From positions 186,001 to 250,000 of the forward strand of contig NZ_JAKCFC010000006.1 in assembly GCF_021916785.1 (NCBI RefSeq): DNA of 64,000 bases, given 5' to 3'. Made by a program: the position numbers and the translations under genes. This document shows positions 26,091 through 34,578 of the stretch, in pieces. Within the stretch, counting starts at the first letter, position 1, and each line of letters starts with the position of its first letter. The DNA comes from Mycolicibacterium lacusdiani (lineage in GTDB: Bacteria > Actinomycetota > Actinomycetes > Mycobacteriales > Mycobacteriaceae). Under the pieces are notes generated by a model. The model searched no databases, had not been told where the DNA came from, and saw only the letters and a program-made list of their open reading frames with translations.

Positions 26091-27680
26091 CTAACCGGTG
26101 GTGGGCGCTGCGTTGCTGTTAGTGCGACGACGGCGACGGCGACGGGGAGCCGAGCGGGCACCCGACGGTGCGTCTGACGACTCGTCGGCCGGTCCGTTCT
26201 GCGCCGGTGCCTCGGAACCCTCGACGTGGCCGGACGCCTCCTGGCCACCGCGCGTGCGCTGGCGGGTCCGGTTGCGGCTGCGGGGCGGCCGCTCACCGCT
26301 ACCGTCGCCCTCGGTGTTGCGGGGACCACGGTCGCGATCACGGTCACGCGGTTCGCGCTTCGGCTTGTCGGTCGTGCGCGTCGCCTTGCCGATCGAGCCC
26401 TTCGCGTCGGTCGGGATGCGCATCTGCTCGTAGAGGTGATCCGAACTCGAGTACGTCTCGACGGGGTCGGGGTTGTCCAGGCCGAGCGCCTTGTCGATCA
26501 TCGTCCAGCGGGGCAGCTCGTCCCAGTCGACGAGCGTGACGGCGATGCCGGTCTTGCCCGCGCGCCCCGTGCGGCCGATGCGGTGCACGTAGGCCTGCTC
26601 GTCCTCGGGAATCTGGTAGTTGATGACGTGGGTGATGTCGTCGATGTCGATGCCGCGGGCGGCGACGTCGGTGGCGACGAGGACGTCGACCTCACCGTTG
26701 CGGAAGGACTTGAGCGCCTTCTCGCGGGCTCCCTGACCGAGGTCGCCGTGCACGGCACCGACCTTGAAGCCGCGCTCTGCGAGTTCGTCGGCGACCTTCT
26801 GGGCGGTGCGCTTGGTGCGCGTGAAGATCATCGTCGCGCCGCGGCCCTCGGCCTGCAGGATCCGGGCGACCATCTCGACCTTGTCCAGCGCGTGGGCGCG
26901 GTAGGCGAACTGCTCGGTGGTGTCGTGGGTCTGCGACGACTGCGCGGACTCGGCGCGAATGTGCGTCGGCTGCGTCATGAACGTGCGGGCCAGGGTGATG
27001 ATCGGATCCGGCATGGTCGCCGAGAACAGCATCGCCTGCCGCACGTCGGGGATCTGGCGCAGGATGCGCTCGATGTCGGGCAGGAAGCCCAGGTCGAGCA
27101 TCTCGTCGGCCTCGTCGAGGACCAGCATGCTGAGCCCGCCGAGCTGCAGGTGACCCTGCTGGGCGAGGTCGAGCAGACGGCCGGGGGTGCCGATCACGAC
27201 GTCGACGCCCTTCTGCAGAGCCTCGATCTGCGCCTCGTAGGGGCGGCCACCGTAAATCGAGGTGACCGACAGCTTGCGGTCGCCCGCGCGCAGGTATTTC
27301 GCGGCGCCTGCGATGTCCTCGAAGACCTGCAGGCACAGCTCGCGGGTGGGTACGACGACGAGCGCGCGGGGGATGCCGCTGAGTTCGCGGTCGGGGTCGG
27401 TGGTGATGCGCTGCAGCATCGGCACGCCGAAGGCCAGGGTCTTGCCCATGCCGGTGCGGGCCTGACCGATGAGGTCGTCGCCTGCCAACGCCATCGGCAT
27501 GGTCAGTTCCTGGATGGCGAAGGGGTGTTCCTTGCCGTCCTCGGCCAGTGCCCGGACGATCTCCTCGCGGACGCCGAGGTCGGCGAACGAGATCTTCGCG
27601 GGTTCGGCCTCGACGATCTCGGTGATCTCGACGATCTCGGTCGTGGTGGTCTGTTGAGTCGATTCGGTGGATTCAGTCAT
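26091..27680 (-). CDS. rhlE: DEAD-box ATP-dependent RNA helicase RhlE
   Basis: A 529-residue RNA helicase. Motifs in order: Q motif region (FAIQELTMP), Walker A ARTGMGKT, PTRELCLQ, TPGRLLDL, DEAD (VLDEADEMLDLG), SAT, and the C-terminal RecA domain with ARGIDI and HRIGRTGRAGKT. The last ~130 residues are Arg/Gly/Pro-rich and disordered, ending in a run of Arg (RRRRRRR-type), as expected for RNA tethering. ATG 27680 is the most likely start. It corresponds to Rv3211. The 232-nt divergent region to the ferritin-like gene should hold its promoter. Confidence 0.95.
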   Translation of the reverse strand: MTESTESTQQTTTTEIVEITEIVEAEPAKISFADLGVREEIVRALAEDGKEHPFAIQELTMPMALAGDDLIGQARTGMGKTLAFGVPMLQRITTDPDRELSGIPRALVVVPTRELCLQVFEDIAGAAKYLRAGDRKLSVTSIYGGRPYEAQIEALQKGVDVVIGTPGRLLDLAQQGHLQLGGLSMLVLDEADEMLDLGFLPDIERILRQIPDVRQAMLFSATMPDPIITLARTFMTQPTHIRAESAQSSQTHDTTEQFAYRAHALDKVEMVARILQAEGRGATMIFTRTKRTAQKVADELAERGFKVGAVHGDLGQGAREKALKSFRNGEVDVLVATDVAARGIDIDDITHVINYQIPEDEQAYVHRIGRTGRAGKTGIAVTLVDWDELPRWTMIDKALGLDNPDPVETYSSSDHLYEQMRIPTDAKGSIGKATRTTDKPKREPRDRDRDRGPRNTEGDGSGERPPRSRNRTRQRTRGGQEASGHVEGSEAPAQNGPADESSDAPSGARSAPRRRRRRRTNSNAAPTTG

Positions 27681-27912
27681 GCGTTGTGGACGGTGCCTTT
27701 CGGGGTCGATCCTCGTAGTCATCGCGGATGTTCACGCGCGCACGAGTTTCGACGAAGTAGCACCGGGGCCCGGGCCTCATAGGTAAGGCAGACCGACTGC
27801 GTGCACGCACATTATCTCTGGTCACGACTGCCTGAGCAGGTAAACCACTAGCCATGCTACCCGCTGGCGTTCGGAAACCGACGGTCGCGGTGTCGCCGTC
27901 TAGAGTCGACGC

Positions 27913-28614
27913 ATGACTCCGACCCAGCCCGCGGCCTCTCCCGAGCAGGCCGCAGCCCCCGGTGTTAACGGCGTGTCGGTGGACCACCCGGGGGTCACCG
28001 AACTGTTCGCCCTACTCGCATACGGGGAGGTCGCGGCGTTCTACCGGCTCACCGACGAGGCTCGCATGGCGCCGAATCTCGCGGGCCGGATCAACATGGC
28101 CAGCATGGCCGCGGCCGAGATGAACCACTACGAGGTGCTGCGCGAAGCACTCGAGAGTCGGGGTGTCGACGTGGTGCGCGCGATGACCCGGTACGCGTCG
28201 GCGCTGGAGAACTATCACCGCCTCACGACGCCGAGCACGTGGCTCGAGGCCTTGGTCAAGACCTACATCGGCGACGCTCTCGCCGCGGACTTCTACCTCG
28301 AGATCGCCGACGCGCTGCCCGACGACGCGGCAGGGGTGGTGCGCGCGGTGCTGTCGGAGACCGGTCACTCCCAGTTCGTGGTCGCCGAGGTGAAGGCCGC
28401 TGTGACGGCCAGTGACAAGCAGCGGCACCGACTGGCACTGTGGTCGCGTCGCCTGCTCGGCGAGGCCATCACCCAGGCCCAGTTCGTCCTTGCCGACCAC
28501 GACGAACTCGTCGACCTGGTGATGTCCAGCGGTGGGCTCGCGCAGCTCACCGAATTCTTCGACCGGCTCCAGAAGACCCACGGCAGGCGGGTCGAGGAAC
28601 TCGGACTCGTCTGA
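27913..28614 (+). CDS. Ferritin-like diiron protein (Rv3210c-like, MiaE-related fold)
   Basis: A 233-residue four-helix-bundle protein. Two ExxH motifs are visible, E69-H72 (AAEMNHYE) and E149-H152 (SETGHSQ), together with E39 and E130 as likely bridging or terminal ligands, so a dinuclear metal site is expected. MiaE-type tRNA hydroxylases have the same fold, but mycobacterial substrates are not established. ATG 27913 opens with a ~25-residue Ala/Pro-rich tail. It is divergent from rhlE and convergent with the MmpS-like gene, whose stop lies 3 nt downstream. Confidence 0.85.
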   Translation: MTPTQPAASPEQAAAPGVNGVSVDHPGVTELFALLAYGEVAAFYRLTDEARMAPNLAGRINMASMAAAEMNHYEVLREALESRGVDVVRAMTRYASALENYHRLTTPSTWLEALVKTYIGDALAADFYLEIADALPDDAAGVVRAVLSETGHSQFVVAEVKAAVTASDKQRHRLALWSRRLLGEAITQAQFVLADHDELVDLVMSSGGLAQLTEFFDRLQKTHGRRVEELGLV

Positions 28615-28617
28615 TCG

Positions 28618-29631
28618 CTATCTGGTGCAGGTCGTGATCATCGAATTGGAGTTCTGAACGGCGATCGTGGCCCCCGCGCCATCGATGATCGAGCAGTTGA
28701 GCTGCCCCGTGACGCTCGTCGCCGTCACCGAACTCAACGTCACGCCGGGGTCGAGGACCACGGTCTTGTTCCACGGCAACGACACGTTGAGGTCGGTCTT
28801 CAGGGCGCCCTGGGCATCGGTGTAGATCACGGTCACCAGGTCGATCAGTGGGCGGGTGCCGGTGACCGAGTAGGTCACCGTGTTGGCTGCGGGTGCCGGC
28901 GGCGGTGCTGCCGCGACCGGTGGCGGCGCGACGGTGGCGCTCGGCGACGGGGACACGGTGGTGACGGTCTCGGGCGGCAGTGATGCGACCGGCGGGAGCA
29001 CCCGCGGCGTGCTGGCCGCCGGTGGCTTGGAGGTCGTGGCCGGCGCTTGGCTGGTCGCGGGCGGAGGAACGACGGTCGCCGAGACCGAACCGCTGTCGCC
29101 GCCGCCGAGGATGACGACCGTGCAGATCACGGCGACCAGCAGCACCGCACCCGCGACGCCGCCGACCCAGACCCAGCGGCGGTCGAGCGGTTCGTAGTAC
29201 TCGTAGATCTCGTCGTCATCGGCATAGTCGTCGGCCGCGTGGTCGTCGGCGCCGCGGTCGTCGGTGCCGTAGTCGTTGGTGCCGTGGTCGTCGATGCCGT
29301 GGTCGTCGATGCCGTAGTCGTCGCGGGCCGCGTAGCGGTCGTCGTCACGTGCGCCACGGCGGGAGCCGTACTGGGAGCCGTACTGGGACCTGTACCGGGA
29401 GCCGTAGCCGGCCTCGTCGCCGGCGCCGTACCCGCGGCGGTCATCGCCGTCGAGCACCTGCGTGCGGGGATCCGAGCCACCGTAGGTCGACGAATACGGA
29501 GGCTCGTAACCGGAGCCGTAGCCGTATCGGCGGTCCCGGCCGTAGTCCCCGTAGGTGCGGTCGGGTCGCCACGACTCCGCACGCGGCGACCGTCCGGATG
29601 ACGGCGAATACGGTCGATTCTCCCTGCTCAT
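28618..29631 (-). CDS. MmpS-family membrane protein with long repetitive cytoplasmic region (Rv3209-like)
   Basis: A 337-residue protein. Residues 1-~150 are hydrophilic, rich in Tyr/Gly/Asp/Arg, with tandem GYGSxY and (I/T/A)DD(H/Y/R)G-type repeats. One membrane span follows (WVWVGGVAGAVLLVAVICTVV), then a Pro/Ala/Thr/Ser-rich linker and a C-terminal MmpS-like beta domain (VTYSVTGTRPLIDLVTVIYTD ... SLPWNKTV). MmpS proteins are accessory factors of MmpL lipid exporters, but no mmpL is nearby. ATG 29631 is preceded by GGGAAG; 29643 would add four residues. Matches the Rv3209 position. Confidence 0.87.
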   Translation of the reverse strand: MSRENRPYSPSSGRSPRAESWRPDRTYGDYGRDRRYGYGSGYEPPYSSTYGGSDPRTQVLDGDDRRGYGAGDEAGYGSRYRSQYGSQYGSRRGARDDDRYAARDDYGIDDHGIDDHGTNDYGTDDRGADDHAADDYADDDEIYEYYEPLDRRWVWVGGVAGAVLLVAVICTVVILGGGDSGSVSATVVPPPATSQAPATTSKPPAASTPRVLPPVASLPPETVTTVSPSPSATVAPPPVAAAPPPAPAANTVTYSVTGTRPLIDLVTVIYTDAQGALKTDLNVSLPWNKTVVLDPGVTLSSVTATSVTGQLNCSIIDGAGATIAVQNSNSMITTCTR

Positions 29632-29845
29632 CACGCTTCCCAAGGTCTCGGCGGCATGTCTTCTCCGATGCTAGCGAGACAGAAGTGACGGAAGTGGCTC
29701 AGACGCCTGCTGCGGGGTCACGGTCGGGACTCAGTTGGATCAAGCGCCCGTGTTCGCCGACCGCGTAGCCACCGGCGCACCGCCGGTGTCCCGCGTCCAC
29801 TAGCCTCAGTGCAGTCAACGCTTTCGAATGAGAAGAGGGTCAGCG

Positions 29846-30103
29846 GTGGAGGTCAAGATCGGTGTCGCCGACAGCCCGCGCGAGTTGGTTTTCAACAGCG
29901 CGCAGGTTCCGAGCGAGGTGGAGCAGCTGATCGCCGACGCGCTGAACCAGGACTCGAAGCTGTTGAGCCTGACCGACGAGAAGGGCCGCCGCTTCCTGGT
30001 GCAGACCGCGAAGATCACCTACGTGGAGATCGGTGCCGCCGATACGCGCCGCGTGGGCTTCGGCATCGGCACCGTTGGCTCCGAGGCGGTCAAGAACGCG
30101 TAA
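29846..30103 (+). CDS. DUF3107 protein TB9.4 (Rv3208A-like)
   Basis: An 85-residue small cytosolic protein with the DUF3107 pattern VEVKIGVADSPRELVF, LLSLTDEKGRRFLVQ and VGFGIGTVGSEAVKNA. GTG 29846 is chosen because GAGAAGAGGG precedes it by about seven bases; a longer frame begins at 29828. Known as an antigen, TB9.4, in M. tuberculosis; biochemical function unknown. Its last 14 nt overlap the fasR 3' end on the other strand, the same arrangement as Rv3208A/Rv3208. Confidence 0.9.
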   Translation: MEVKIGVADSPRELVFNSAQVPSEVEQLIADALNQDSKLLSLTDEKGRRFLVQTAKITYVEIGAADTRRVGFGIGTVGSEAVKNA

Positions 30104-30773
30104 GCGGCACGTGTGACAGTCCGCCCCAGGCGAACTGCACGGTGCCGTCGACCGCGGCCTCCTTGGAGATCGGCCGGTCGGCGTTCAGCCAGTACCGAGC
30201 GCTGTCGACGCTCACTGCCACCAGGCCGACGGCGATCATCCGGGCGCGGTGCGCCTCGAGGCCGGAGTCGATGCTGATCAGGTCGAACACCGCGTCCGTG
30301 CAGGAGTCGGTGGCCGCCTTGACCTGTTCTGCCACCTGCGGTTCGGTGACGTAGTCGTTCTCGAAGATCAGCCGGTAGCCCTGGCCGTCGTGCTCGATGA
30401 AGTCGAAGAACGCGCCGACGGCGGCGTGCAGTCGCTGCCGGTTGTCGGTGGTGGTGCGCAGTGCCTGCCGCACGCCCGAGACCAGGTTGTCGACGTGGCG
30501 CTGCAGCACCGCGAGATAGAGTTCGAGCTTCGACGAGAAGTGTTGGTAGAGAACCGGTTTGGACACGCCGGCACGATCGGCGATCTCGTCCATGCCAGCC
30601 GCGTGGTAGCCCCGGTCGACGAACACCTCGCTGGCGGCGATGAGCAGCTGGCCACGACGTTCGTCGCGTGGCAGCCGATTGCCCCGCCGATTGCCCGCCG
30701 GCCGCGCCGAGGGGCCGTCGCCGTTCGCCGGTTGCCCGCCTCTCCTCTCGGCGGCGTTGGCGAGTTCGCTCAT
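30090..30773 (-). CDS. fasR: TetR-family fatty-acid regulator FasR
   Basis: A 227-residue TetR regulator nearly identical to Rv3208 over its whole length. In M. tuberculosis FasR activates the fas-acpS operon and responds to long-chain acyl-CoA. The helix-turn-helix is MDEIADRAGVSKPVLYQHFS; the C-terminal ligand domain includes FFDFIEHDGQGYRLIFEND. The N-terminal tail is basic (NRRGNRLPRDERRGQ). ATG 30773 gives the family length. It is divergent from the metalloprotease gene across 185 nt that include a 7+3+7 palindrome. Confidence 0.96.
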   Translation of the reverse strand: MSELANAAERRGGQPANGDGPSARPAGNRRGNRLPRDERRGQLLIAASEVFVDRGYHAAGMDEIADRAGVSKPVLYQHFSSKLELYLAVLQRHVDNLVSGVRQALRTTTDNRQRLHAAVGAFFDFIEHDGQGYRLIFENDYVTEPQVAEQVKAATDSCTDAVFDLISIDSGLEAHRARMIAVGLVAVSVDSARYWLNADRPISKEAAVDGTVQFAWGGLSHVPLTRS

Positions 30774-30827
30774 CACGTCCTCAATCTCCGACCGCGAGGG
30801 ACTGACCCCCCGAATGGTCACTGGTTG

Positions 30828-30844
30828 GCCGGACATGGTCCGGC
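30828..30844. promoter_or_regulatory. 7+3+7 palindrome in the fasR/metalloprotease intergenic region
   Basis: GCCGGAC-ATG-GTCCGGC is a perfect inverted repeat about 55 nt upstream of the fasR start. It could be an operator or a leader hairpin; no matching site was found elsewhere in the window. Confidence 0.4.
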
Positions 30845-30958
30845 AGTTCATCGGAACGACACTACTACTCTCGCTTGGGGCATCGCGTGATGCGCGGCCC
30901 GGGTGATCCGGTGGCGCGCCAAAGCCGATCACGCGCCGCGCTGTGCCATTCTGGTCCG

Positions 30959-32020
30959 GTGACCTACGACCCGGGGCGTCGAGGGGGTGATCGCGGCGAC
31001 GGAGGATATAGAGGCGGCGGTCGCGCCCCCGTGCTGCGCAATGAGTGGCGTGAGCCGCTGCGCGCGCAACGGGATCCGGTCGCAGGCGACACGGGACGGC
31101 CGCGTTCCAACCGCGACGAGCACAGGCAGTGGCGCAAGCAGACGTGGCTGGGCCGCTTCGTCTCCACCTACGGCTGGCGTGCCTACGCCCTCCCGATCCT
31201 CGCCGTCCTCACGGCCATCGTGCTGTTCCAGACCGTCACGTCACCGTCGACGGTGGAACCGGTCGATGCCGCAGGCCCGGTGCAGGGCCCGCCGACGTTC
31301 GACGCGTCGAGCACCGCGATCATCGGTGCGCCGCCGAAGGGGTTGACCCAGTTCGACGCGAACCTGCCGACGGGCATCCTGCCCGAGGGCGGGGCGTTCA
31401 CCGAGGCGGGCGCCAAGACGTGGCACGTCGTGCCCGGCACCTCGCCGAGGGTCGGGGAGGGCACCACCAAGACGTTCACCTACACCGTCGAGGTCGAGGA
31501 CGGCATCGACACCGCGGCCATCGGTGGTGACGAGGCGTTTGCGCGAATGGTCACCGAGACGCTGGCCAACCCCAAGAGCTGGACGCACAACCCGCAGTTC
31601 GCGTTCGTCCGCACCGACGACCCCGCGCAGGCGCCCGACTTCCGGATCTCGCTGACCTCGCCGATCACGGTCCGCGAGGGCTGCGGGTACGACATCCAGC
31701 TCGAGGCGTCCTGCTTCAACCCGGCCTACCTCACCGACCAGCCGCGGGTGTTCGTCAACGAGGCACGCTGGGTGCGCGGCGCGGTGCCCTTCCAGGGCGA
31801 CATCGGGTCCTACCGCCAGTACCTGATCAACCACGAGGTCGGCCACGCCATCGGCTACCAGCGCCACGAACCGTGCGCCGAGAACGGCGCCCTGGCGCCG
31901 ATCATGATGCAGCAGACGTTCTCGACCAGCAACGACGACGACGCCAAGTTCGATCCCGAGTCGGTGCAGGCCGACGGCAAGACCTGCCGCTTCAACCCCT
32001 GGCCCTACCCGATCGCCTGA
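30959..32020 (+). CDS. DUF3152 membrane-anchored zinc metalloprotease-like protein (Rv3207c-like)
   Basis: A 353-residue protein with a basic ~70-residue cytoplasmic tail, one membrane span (YALPILAVLTAIVLFQTV, residues ~76-93) and an extracytoplasmic DUF3152 domain. The metal site H292-E-x-x-H296 is followed by Gly299 and a third His at 303, one residue further than the standard HExxHxxGxxH spacing. The protease fold assignment is from the family; no substrate is known. GTG 30959 is the selected start. It is divergent from fasR and precedes moeZ by about 190 nt. Confidence 0.88.
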   Translation: MTYDPGRRGGDRGDGGYRGGGRAPVLRNEWREPLRAQRDPVAGDTGRPRSNRDEHRQWRKQTWLGRFVSTYGWRAYALPILAVLTAIVLFQTVTSPSTVEPVDAAGPVQGPPTFDASSTAIIGAPPKGLTQFDANLPTGILPEGGAFTEAGAKTWHVVPGTSPRVGEGTTKTFTYTVEVEDGIDTAAIGGDEAFARMVTETLANPKSWTHNPQFAFVRTDDPAQAPDFRISLTSPITVREGCGYDIQLEASCFNPAYLTDQPRVFVNEARWVRGAVPFQGDIGSYRQYLINHEVGHAIGYQRHEPCAENGALAPIMMQQTFSTSNDDDAKFDPESVQADGKTCRFNPWPYPIA

Positions 32021-32039
32021 TCACCCCTCTTCTCTTTCC

Positions 32040-32099
32040 GCGAGCGTGCGTGTCTGCGGGCGACACGCCGCGCCAAAACCCGAGTTCGCGCACGCTCGC
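32040..32099. repeat. Inverted repeat downstream of the metalloprotease gene
   Basis: GCGAGCGTGCG (32040-32050) and CGCACGCTCGC (32089-32099) pair perfectly around a 38-nt loop that holds a smaller TGTC...GACA hairpin. It may be a terminator or a dispersed intergenic repeat. Confidence 0.6.
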
Positions 32100-32213
32100 A
32101 GGAGCCGGGACTGCGATCCCCGCTCCCGGGGAAGGTCAAGAAGGCGATTGTCGTTGAACCTCTGAGCCTGGTGTGATGGTCATCAGGAACAGACTTCGAT
32201 CGAGGGAGTACCG

Positions 32214-33392
32214 GTGTCCTCACCGCTGCCGCCGCTGGTGGAACCCGCCGCGTCACTGACGCGCGAAGAGGTGGCGCGCTACAGCCGCCACCTGATCATC
32301 CCGGACCTCGGCGTCGACGGGCAGAAGCGCCTGAAGAACGCAAGGGTGCTGGTCATCGGCGCGGGTGGGCTCGGCTCGCCGACGCTGCTCTACCTCGCCG
32401 CCGCAGGCGTGGGCACCATCGGCATCGTCGAGTTCGACGTCGTCGACGAGTCGAACCTGCAGCGCCAGATCATCCACGGTCAGTCCGACATCGGCCGGTC
32501 GAAGGCGCAGAGCGCGCGTGACTCGATCAAGGAGATCAACCCGCTGGTCGACGTCCGGCTGCACGAGGTGCGCCTGGAACCGGACAACGCCGTCGAACTG
32601 TTCGAGCAGTACGACCTGATCCTGGACGGCACCGACAACTTCGCGACCCGGTACCTGGTCAACGACGCCGCCGTGCTGGCGGGCAAGCCCTACGTGTGGG
32701 GCTCGATCTACCGCTTCGAGGGCCAGGTGTCGGTGTTCTGGGAGGACGCGCCCAACGGGCTCGGCCTGAACTACCGCGACCTCTACCCCGAGCCGCCGCC
32801 ACCGGGGATGGTGCCGTCGTGCGCCGAGGGCGGCGTGCTCGGCATCCTGTGCGCGTCGATCGCGTCGGTGATGGGCACCGAGGCCATCAAGTTGCTGACC
32901 GGCATCGGCGATCCGCTGCTCGGGCGGCTCATGGTGTACGACGCGCTGGACATGACGTACCGCACGATCAAGATCCGCAAGGACCCGGCGACGCCGAAGA
33001 TCACCGAACTCATCGACTACGAGGCGTTCTGCGGCGTGGTGTCCGACGAGGCCGCCCAAGCCGCGTCCGGCGCCACCGTCACCCCGCGCGAGCTGCGCGA
33101 GATGCTCGACTCGGGCAAGAAGGTCGCGCTGATCGACGTGCGCGAACCGGTCGAGTGGGACATCAACCACATCGACGGCGCCGAGCTGATCCCGAAGTCC
33201 GCGCTGGAGGCCGGCGACGGGCTGGCACGTCTGCCGCACGACCGGGTTCCAGTGCTGTACTGCAAGACCGGTGTTCGCTCCGCGGAGGCGCTCGCAGCGG
33301 TGAAGAAGGCAGGTTTCGCCGACGCACTGCACCTGCAGGGCGGGATCGTGGCGTGGGCCAAGCAACTCGAACCCGACATGGTCATGTACTGA
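32214..33392 (+). CDS. moeZ: Adenylyltransferase/sulfurtransferase MoeZ (MoeB1)
   Basis: A 392-residue fusion of an E1-like adenylyltransferase and a rhodanese domain. It activates the C-terminus of sulfur-carrier proteins (MoaD-type, CysO) and loads sulfur. The nucleotide site is GAGGLGSP near residue 48, the adenylation-domain Cys is C203 (PSCAEGGVLG), and the rhodanese Cys is C350 (YCKTGVRS). GTG 32214 follows GAGGGAG. The next gene (TIGR02569 family) follows after 30 nt. Corresponds to Rv3206c, required for molybdopterin and CysO-dependent cysteine synthesis. Confidence 0.96.
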   Translation: MSSPLPPLVEPAASLTREEVARYSRHLIIPDLGVDGQKRLKNARVLVIGAGGLGSPTLLYLAAAGVGTIGIVEFDVVDESNLQRQIIHGQSDIGRSKAQSARDSIKEINPLVDVRLHEVRLEPDNAVELFEQYDLILDGTDNFATRYLVNDAAVLAGKPYVWGSIYRFEGQVSVFWEDAPNGLGLNYRDLYPEPPPPGMVPSCAEGGVLGILCASIASVMGTEAIKLLTGIGDPLLGRLMVYDALDMTYRTIKIRKDPATPKITELIDYEAFCGVVSDEAAQAASGATVTPRELREMLDSGKKVALIDVREPVEWDINHIDGAELIPKSALEAGDGLARLPHDRVPVLYCKTGVRSAEALAAVKKAGFADALHLQGGIVAWAKQLEPDMVMY

Positions 33393-33422
33393 CGCCGAAT
33401 CTGCCGGTCAACGCCTTAGGCT

Positions 33423-34283
33423 GTGGCCGTGACTGTCGACGGGCCGCCTGAACACGTGCTTGCGGCGTTCGGCCTGACCGGACTGCGGCCGGTCGAACTC
33501 GGCCCCAGTTGGGAGGGTGGCTGGCGCTGCGGCGAGGTCGTGTTGTCGATGGTGGCCGATCCCGCCCGTGCTGCATGGTCGGCCAAGGTGCGCGAGACGC
33601 TGTTCGTCGACGGCGTGCGACTGGCCCGGCCGGTGCGGTCCACCGACGGCCGCTACGTCGTGGCCGGGTGGCGCGCCGACACCTTCGTCGCGGGCAGCCC
33701 CGAACCGCGGCACGACGAGGTGGTGTCGGCCGCCGTCCGGTTGCACGAGGCCACCGCGAAGCTGGAGCGGCCGCGGTTCCTGACGCAGCCGCCAGGTGTG
33801 CCGTGGAACGAGGTCGACGTGTTCACCGCCGCGGACCGCGCGGCGTGGGAGGACCGGCCGCTGCACTCGCTACCGCCCGGGGCGATGGTCGCACCGGGTG
33901 CCGCCGACGGGCAGCGCTCGATCGATCTGCTCAATCAGCTTGCCGGACTGCGCAAGCCCACCCGTGCCCCCAGCCAACTGGTGAACGGCGACATGTACGG
34001 CACGGTGCTGTTCGCAGGCACGGCCGCGCCCGGCATCACCGACATCACCCCATACTGGCGGCCCGGATCCTGGGCGGCGGGCGTCGTGGTCGTGGATGCC
34101 CTGGCCTGGGGTGAGGCCGACGACGGCCTGGTCGAGCGCTGGGCGTCGCTGCCGGAGTGGCCGCAGATGTTGTTGCGAGCGCTGATGTTCCGGCTCGCCG
34201 TCCACGCCCTGCACCCGCGGTCGACGGCCGCGGCCTTCCCCGGTCTGGCGCGCACCGCGGCGCTGGTCCGGCTGGTGCTCTAG
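33423..34283 (+). CDS. TIGR02569 family protein (Rv3205c-like)
   Basis: A 286-residue actinobacterial protein with an N-terminal PPEHVLAAFGL motif, WEGGWRCG, a central NGDMYGTVLFAG and an ITPYWRPGSWAAGVVVVDAL segment. The pattern recalls a degenerate aminoglycoside-phosphotransferase-like fold (the ITPYWRP region resembles a DxD metal loop), but no clear catalytic set is seen. GTG 33423 was used; GTG 33429 is possible. It lies 30 nt after moeZ and overlaps the 3' end of the opposing alkyltransferase-like gene by four bases. Function unknown. Confidence 0.85.
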   Translation: MAVTVDGPPEHVLAAFGLTGLRPVELGPSWEGGWRCGEVVLSMVADPARAAWSAKVRETLFVDGVRLARPVRSTDGRYVVAGWRADTFVAGSPEPRHDEVVSAAVRLHEATAKLERPRFLTQPPGVPWNEVDVFTAADRAAWEDRPLHSLPPGAMVAPGAADGQRSIDLLNQLAGLRKPTRAPSQLVNGDMYGTVLFAGTAAPGITDITPYWRPGSWAAGVVVVDALAWGEADDGLVERWASLPEWPQMLLRALMFRLAVHALHPRSTAAAFPGLARTAALVRLVL

Positions 34284-34576
34284 AACTCGTGTCGCACGTC
34301 GCGCAGCGGCACTCGGCCGTCGACGGCCAATACGCCTTCGGCGCGAAGCCGTTCGAGCTGGACGGTCGCCAGATGCGGAGCCGGGCGGCCGGACGCGGTG
34401 ATCACCCGGTGCCACGGCAGGTCCGAGGAGTCGGTGCGCATGATCCAGGCGACGATGCGTGGACTGGAAAGGTCTGCCGCGGCGGCGATGTCGCCATAGG
34501 TCGACACCCTACCCGCCGGGATGGCGGCGACCAGCGCGCGGACCCGCTCGACCTGGTCGTCGGTGATCGGGGCCAT
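34280..34576 (-). CDS. Alkyltransferase-like (ATL) protein, MGMT family without catalytic Cys
   Basis: A 98-residue DNA-binding-only relative of O6-alkylguanine-DNA methyltransferase. The active-site PCHRV is P54-W55-HRV, so the alkyl-accepting Cys is replaced by Trp, the defining feature of ATL proteins that flip O6-alkylguanine and hand the lesion to nucleotide excision repair. VSTYGDIAAAADLSSPRIV corresponds to the helix-turn-helix and arginine finger. ATG 34576 lies 2 nt from the lipV stop. Rv3204 is the M. tuberculosis equivalent. adnAB and uvrD2 are nearby. Confidence 0.92.
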   Translation of the reverse strand: MAPITDDQVERVRALVAAIPAGRVSTYGDIAAAADLSSPRIVAWIMRTDSSDLPWHRVITASGRPAPHLATVQLERLRAEGVLAVDGRVPLRDVRHEF

Positions 34577-34578
34577 GG

